From Phoronis australis (taxonomy: Eukaryota; Phoronida; Phoronidae), in NCBI GenBank assembly GCA_002633005.1, contig NMRA01000175.1, positions 379,831 to 423,324 of the forward strand: a stretch of 43,494 bases of DNA, in the 5' to 3' direction. Below the pieces are notes generated by a model. That model was not told the DNA's origin and ran no database searches. It saw only the letters and a program-made list of their open reading frames with translations. The translations under genes and the position numbers were made by a program. The first letter of the stretch is position 1; every line of letters starts with the position of its first letter. Shown here piece by piece: positions 25,901 through 31,900 of this stretch.

Positions 25901-28900
25901 TTCTCGTCACATTGGTTGAAATGAATGGAAAGTCAGTGCTTCTTTCAAACGGATTTTGTGAAAAGCTTTGACTGCACCTACTGATTTTTGTATTCAATTT
26001 TATATTTGAATACGACAGTCGCTACCATTGTCCTCACACTGCAAATGCTGTTGCATTCACTGGTGAAAAATCAGAGCATTCATGGATGGCCTCAGTGCCA
26101 GTGTTGCTGTTGTATCTTGTGAACCATTTACACCATTTCTGTAGGCCTTGTGTTTTAAAATAACATGCATTAATTGGCCAGTTACATCGTTAACTTTTTT
26201 CTTAAATGGCTTCATTTAAATGCTCTCGTGATTACTATGAAATAAGAAAAAATGTGGATCACCGACTAAATAAAATGCGCCAATTTCAAGATCTCCATTT
26301 CCCCCAATGTATGCTACGAGATAGTGATTAACGTTGTGTTGTTGGAATTGTGACAAAAGTTTTGTGGGTGTGAATACACTGAAGTGAAGTGAATCATTCG
26401 TTAGTAAATTCAATATTACCCTCTAACCCAAATTCAGTCGCGTAATATCTACACTCGTGTTTATGCCTATTCCCATGTTTAATATGACGTCGTTTGGAAA
26501 TGTGATGCCCTATGCTATTATTTAATGCCTTGTTAACAAAAGCTCAATGCAAAATCAACATTTTTCAATCAGATCTCTGTAATACTATAACTTTGTGGGT
26601 TTGTGGCAACTGGGATGAATTGCATCAAGGTTAACGTCAAAGAAAAGAAAAGTGAAACTCTTGTTCTTTCTTCAGAAAGTTTTGCTTAGCTCTGAAGTAG
26701 GCTTAGGATTGCTTTAAATTTTTGCATGGGTACCTCACACTGTATTTAGTAGTTTCCTGGTATTATCTTTTAGCTTAGAAAATAACTTTTCTTTAATATG
26801 TAGTGAGCACATGCACTTCTGTTTAGCTTGAAGCCTGTAACTTATTACGTTATGATCCCCTACGCTGTGTGTATATGTACAGGTACAGAAAGTCCAATAT
26901 GGGACCATTTTGTTTTTTGTATTGAATCAGACATCCAGTGTTAACCAGTCTGGCAAAGAAATAGAAATTAATTGTACACTTCGCTTCTTCTGTGAATTAC
27001 AATTATTATCATGGGGGCTATGAATATTTGAATTCATTCCAAGTAATTATGGTGTCACAAATAATTGTATTTGGTAAACTGTCCACATTTTACTGTTAAG
27101 AAAATGCTCTAAAATGATTACCGTACGACCAGAGCCGACTACCACCAAAGCCGCTGTAACAATTGCCTTTGACTTGCTGTGTCAACGTTGAATTCCTATT
27201 TGTGAATGATTTACTTTCCCTGTCATTATATTTACAAATCTAATGAATCCCATCATCCTTTTCATGGTATAGCGCTGTACATCTCGCCAGTTAACAGGTA
27301 CAGTTTGTAGTGGTGTTGTTTTACAGTGCACAATTTCCGTCACTCACAATAGAGGGCAGCTTTGTTACCAGCTACTAGTAGTTTGGTACTGACATCTTTT
27401 GGCCAGCTCTTACAGTTATGTAGAACCCTTGGAAAATGTGGAAATTTGGCCAACTTTGGAACCTCAATTCCCATAAATGCTTTATGCACTATTCTCCAAA
27501 ACGCCGGTTGGAATTGTTTTTAGAATGTACTACTTTTGCACGAAGGCCTATCAAAAATAGGACTTTTATGATTTTCTTGGAAAAAATAAAAAATGTATGT
27601 AACAAAAACGAATTGGTATACTAGAAAATACCACTTTTGACCATTTACATCAAAGGGAATTTGGTCATTTTATTGATTATGTTTATGGTATAAATGTACC
27701 TTTCGTTTTTCTAAATTTTACTAATAAAAAGACGTAGTCACATGACTCAGTTAATGACACTGTTGCATAAAATTTAAAATCAAAGTCTACAGGATTTCCA
27801 CTTTCAGGAAATTCATTCTTTTATTTTGTTAATTTTGATAGATTTGTATTTATTCGGCTAAATGCACACATGTCCATTAGGTCCTACATAACTAACACTG
27901 GATAGTGGCAGCCTAATACTTCATAGGTCAATCTCCAATGAATGCAGCTGATGTCAAAGTTAAACTACGTATTAAAGTGGGAAGCAATTGTTTTTATGTT
28001 ACATTTTCCTAAAATTAAAACCCCTGGTTATCTAGGACACATATTTTGCAACTGTAATTACTGTTTCCTTAGCCCTTTACAACTATGCCTGCTACAACAG
28101 AAAGTGACATAAATGGGTCAGCAAAGAGAGTATATCATGTGACTTCACTCACTTCTATTGAGCAAACCACAATGAGCCAATCACTATTGAACAGTCTGTT
28201 CCGGCCATTGTGTTTTCCCAATGTGGACACCAAATGCAGCATGCCATTTACATCACTTGAAATTGTCGCATTTATAGTTGCAGAAGGTATTGGAAACGGT
28301 GATAAATACTGAAAATATCTTCCAAGGTAACCAGAGATTTTTATCATAAAAGTAGCATCTAAAACAGTTGCATAGCCCCTAAAAATCTATTTAGTTGGCT
28401 ACAGTGCATAATTGTGATTATGTGCATTAAGATAGCTCTTTATTTGCTTCTTGCCATGTAACTAAATAGTGGAGATAAAGAGGGAATAGCAATATCAACA
28501 AAATGGCCATTACAAGTTTCGGACATTGCGACGCGTGTCACCTGAAACTTATTGATTTTAAAAATTTGTCTCAACATGTTGGCTAAAAAGCGAAAAATCA
28601 AATTTGGCATTCTACTCTCATTTAGTCAGTCTTGTAATATTTCTTACTGTGATAAGATTTTAATTTTTATTGCTAACAAGAATATCGAAACCATCAGCAA
28701 TTAAAAAAAAGCTTAAGAGTTTATTGGGGTTGGCCAACCTTAAAGTTGCAAATTCGAAGAAAGGCGCATCTAAGCATTGCCAGGGGCTTGAGTTGGCAAT
28801 AGAAATGCAACACCATCATGATGGTAAAGAATATTATCAGATTTGACGAAAGAGGACTAATTAAATTTTTGTTTTTATCCAACTAAATAGTATTTTGACT

Positions 28901-31900
28901 TTATTCATGGAAAAATGTTTGTTTCAGTTAAATTTCACAACACAAAAAATATTTCTATCACACAAGCCTATTCATTGTTGGAACGATACTTCACCTGGAA
29001 AATTTTTCCCTTTTTTGTAATTGGTCATTCCAAGCCCTGGTTGCTTGTGTTGACTCAACACTTGTAGTTTTGGTGAATTGGTGTGGCCCTTTGTTGCTGG
29101 TATACCCTCTTGTTCTGTATCTAAGAAAATTCCATTTGTTTTTAAAGGTTTGAAATCAAAGTATTTTTGAAGGATTTATCTTTTAAAATGCTGAAAGGAT
29201 TTTAAGCACTTTGCGTAACCCAGTGCCCGTTTCAAATATTCTGTAGCATGTAAGGGGTCTGAAAAGTCTGCATTCACCATGGGCTTTTGCGGGAATGTGT
29301 GCTTTTGTAAGCTTAATATTTAATGATTCTTTAACGATAGTGGGCATTTTAACTTATAGTGTCGGCTTCTTCAGTGTTTTTGTCATCTAACATTCAGTAA
29401 TTCATAATTTTTATGTCACTAAGTGGTGGAGTTTTTCAACAATAACGGAACCCCAAACAGTTTAGAGGTGGCAACTTGTTCTTTGTAACATTTGGTCATT
29501 AGTATTTCTGTTGCTTGTTTAACGTGTAAAGACTGTAATCATTTTAACCACAGTTTCTGGGCATTGCTGTTCACTGTTGCAATGACAGTGTCACGGCATC
29601 TCCCTGTGCTGGATACTCCAGAATTTCTCTCTAACTTCTCACCCAATGCAGTGCACGGTTCCTTCAACTTAGGTTAGGGTGTCGGTGTGAGACTGTATTT
29701 AGGCAATTCATGTCCTTAAAGACTGCAGGCCCCTTAAATAGAATGCCAGTTGAAATGCAGCATTGTGGGAAATGATAATAAAAGTCATAATCTAAACATT
29801 ATCTCTTTGTGCTATGTCCAGATCATTGTACAAATTTTTTGCAATATGCTAAAATCTCACAAATTTAGGACAGAATATGGCAGCCAAGTGAAATATTTAT
29901 ATCTTATCATTTTTCATGAGATATAAGTAGCACAAAATAAAGGCTAGGCAAGGTTTAACTTGTATTACTATAGCTACTGTGGGAATTAACGTTACAAGCT
30001 TTTGAAAAATGAAAAAGTCAATTTTGTCAATTCTTTTTGTCTCAAATTAGTGCGATTTTATGACACTGAACAGCGAGGACAGCTTGATACATAGGTTGTA
30101 AACCACAGTTGAATGTGTGTGAAGTCCTGCTTCTTGCTGATGCTCTTAGTTGTATTGCATTAGTAGTAACAGTACTTTCTTTTTCCTTCCAGTACTTTCA
30201 ACGCCTGTGGAGCGGTCGGAAGAGAAAAAAGTCAGCACGCGGTCAAGTGCAACTGCATCCGAAATGTAAGTGAAGGACACATGGACTGCTGTTATGACCG
30301 TTGTGGTTCTGTACGGTAATGTGTGAATGGGTAACGGGGGTGTAGTTTTGCTGGGTGAGGTGTGACTGCAGTGATGAAGAATGAACACCTCCTGAAATAC
30401 CACAGAGCCACTGTGGCATTTACCCACAATGCCGCTCATCTGCAAGGCACTGCTTAGATCATTTAATGCTGTGCTCTTTTGCCATGCTAATAGCTATTTC
30501 AATTTGTCATTCTTTAGTTTGATACCAGGAAGTTGGTACTGACAAAGACAGTGAGTTACACAAGTTTGACATTCTGGGTGGGTCACGGTAAACGGAATGT
30601 CTTGTTATGTTAGGGATGAATTTGTTCCATTGTGTAGAATACACGTTTTGAATAAAAAGCATGATGAGAATTGTATAAATTAAGGCTTTTGCAAGTCTTG
30701 CCTGTTGACAAAATGAGTACAGTAAAGTTTCTTCAAATCAGAACACAATATGGCAGATCAGAAAATTTTATTTCATTCAAATTCTCAACAAGAGAAAACA
30801 AGAAAACAATACTCGGTTATTTGAAAACTTTGTTCAGAGTGTGATTGTCTTCAACAAACACAATGAAATTTTGAACTTTTTTGGCAATGCAGTAAGAGTT
30901 TGAAGAATGAAAAAGTGACAAATTTGGCCACTACTTTTTTTAGAATTTCAGGAAACTTGCTGTAACTTTTGATTTAGACCAATTTTTGGTCTCGACCTGT
31001 TTGTTATTCGGATTGGAAATTATCTCTGGACTTAAGAAGAATTGCCTGATTTTTATTGCTTGAGGCCATGTTCAGCACATAAAGGGACCCATCAGGTCAA
31101 GCAAAGTTATCAACCCTGGTCTCCAACAATGACAAGTGGTCTGTTCTTTCCAAGCCCAGTAGCCACTTCTAGTCAGAGCAAAGCCACTCTGGCACTTGCC
31201 GTTGAACGTAAATCATCGTGGTAATGATTAAACTCCTCGCGAGCAAAAGTGAAATGTCTGTGAACTGTCAGGGAGTGTGAGTTTTGTTGACAAAGAATTT
31301 TGAAATGTTTAAGGATTTTAACACACTTTCATTTACAAGAATAAATTGTAAACTGGACATCTGCTCAGAACTACGGACATTGTTTGTCAATCTCTGCCAT
31401 GGTTTATGTCCTTTCATTTATGGGGGTGTGCTTATTACATAACCTCATTTATGTATGTCACAGCGTGCCATTGTGGCCAATTTCTGTCATGAACAGTGCG
31501 TAAATTATTGTTGAAAATTGTGCAATTTCAGCAAAAATAAAGCAGAAATTGGAACCTGCCAAAATAGCACATTTTGTCACAACAAATTGCAAACCAGCGC
31601 ATGTCACAAACTTGTGCAAGTGTCAGGTTGGCTCAAAGAAAAAGTTGAGACCAGGACCCAGATCTCTGAACTCAGAATCGACTCAGACTCCAGACTTTTA
31701 CATGCTGGACGATTCAAGTACAAATCTTTGTGTTCACTAAAAGTATGCGATGCAGTTGGTCAATTTCTGAGACAAGTTTTGAGTACAAATATTTAGACTC
31801 AAGGCCCAGTATTATCTAAGGTAAGTGGTCTCAAGCAGGTTTTCCCACAAGGTGGGTGGATAACACATTTAGACCATTCCGTGCATCTTAATGGTTATTG

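Larger units (their letters stand above)
23915..30192. other. ADGRL: 6.3-kb tail intron
   Basis: Long AT-rich intron. Two phase-0 candidate mini-exons are listed separately (25692-25736, 28073-28129), along with a dispersed repeat copy (27416-27757). I see no other gene, RNA gene or complete transposon. Confidence 0.55.

Noticed and set aside
29577-29669. Exon-like stretch between ACAG and GTTAGG in the tail intron
   Set aside because: Open only in phase 1, while both neighbouring junctions are phase 0; in phase 0 it ends in TAG.
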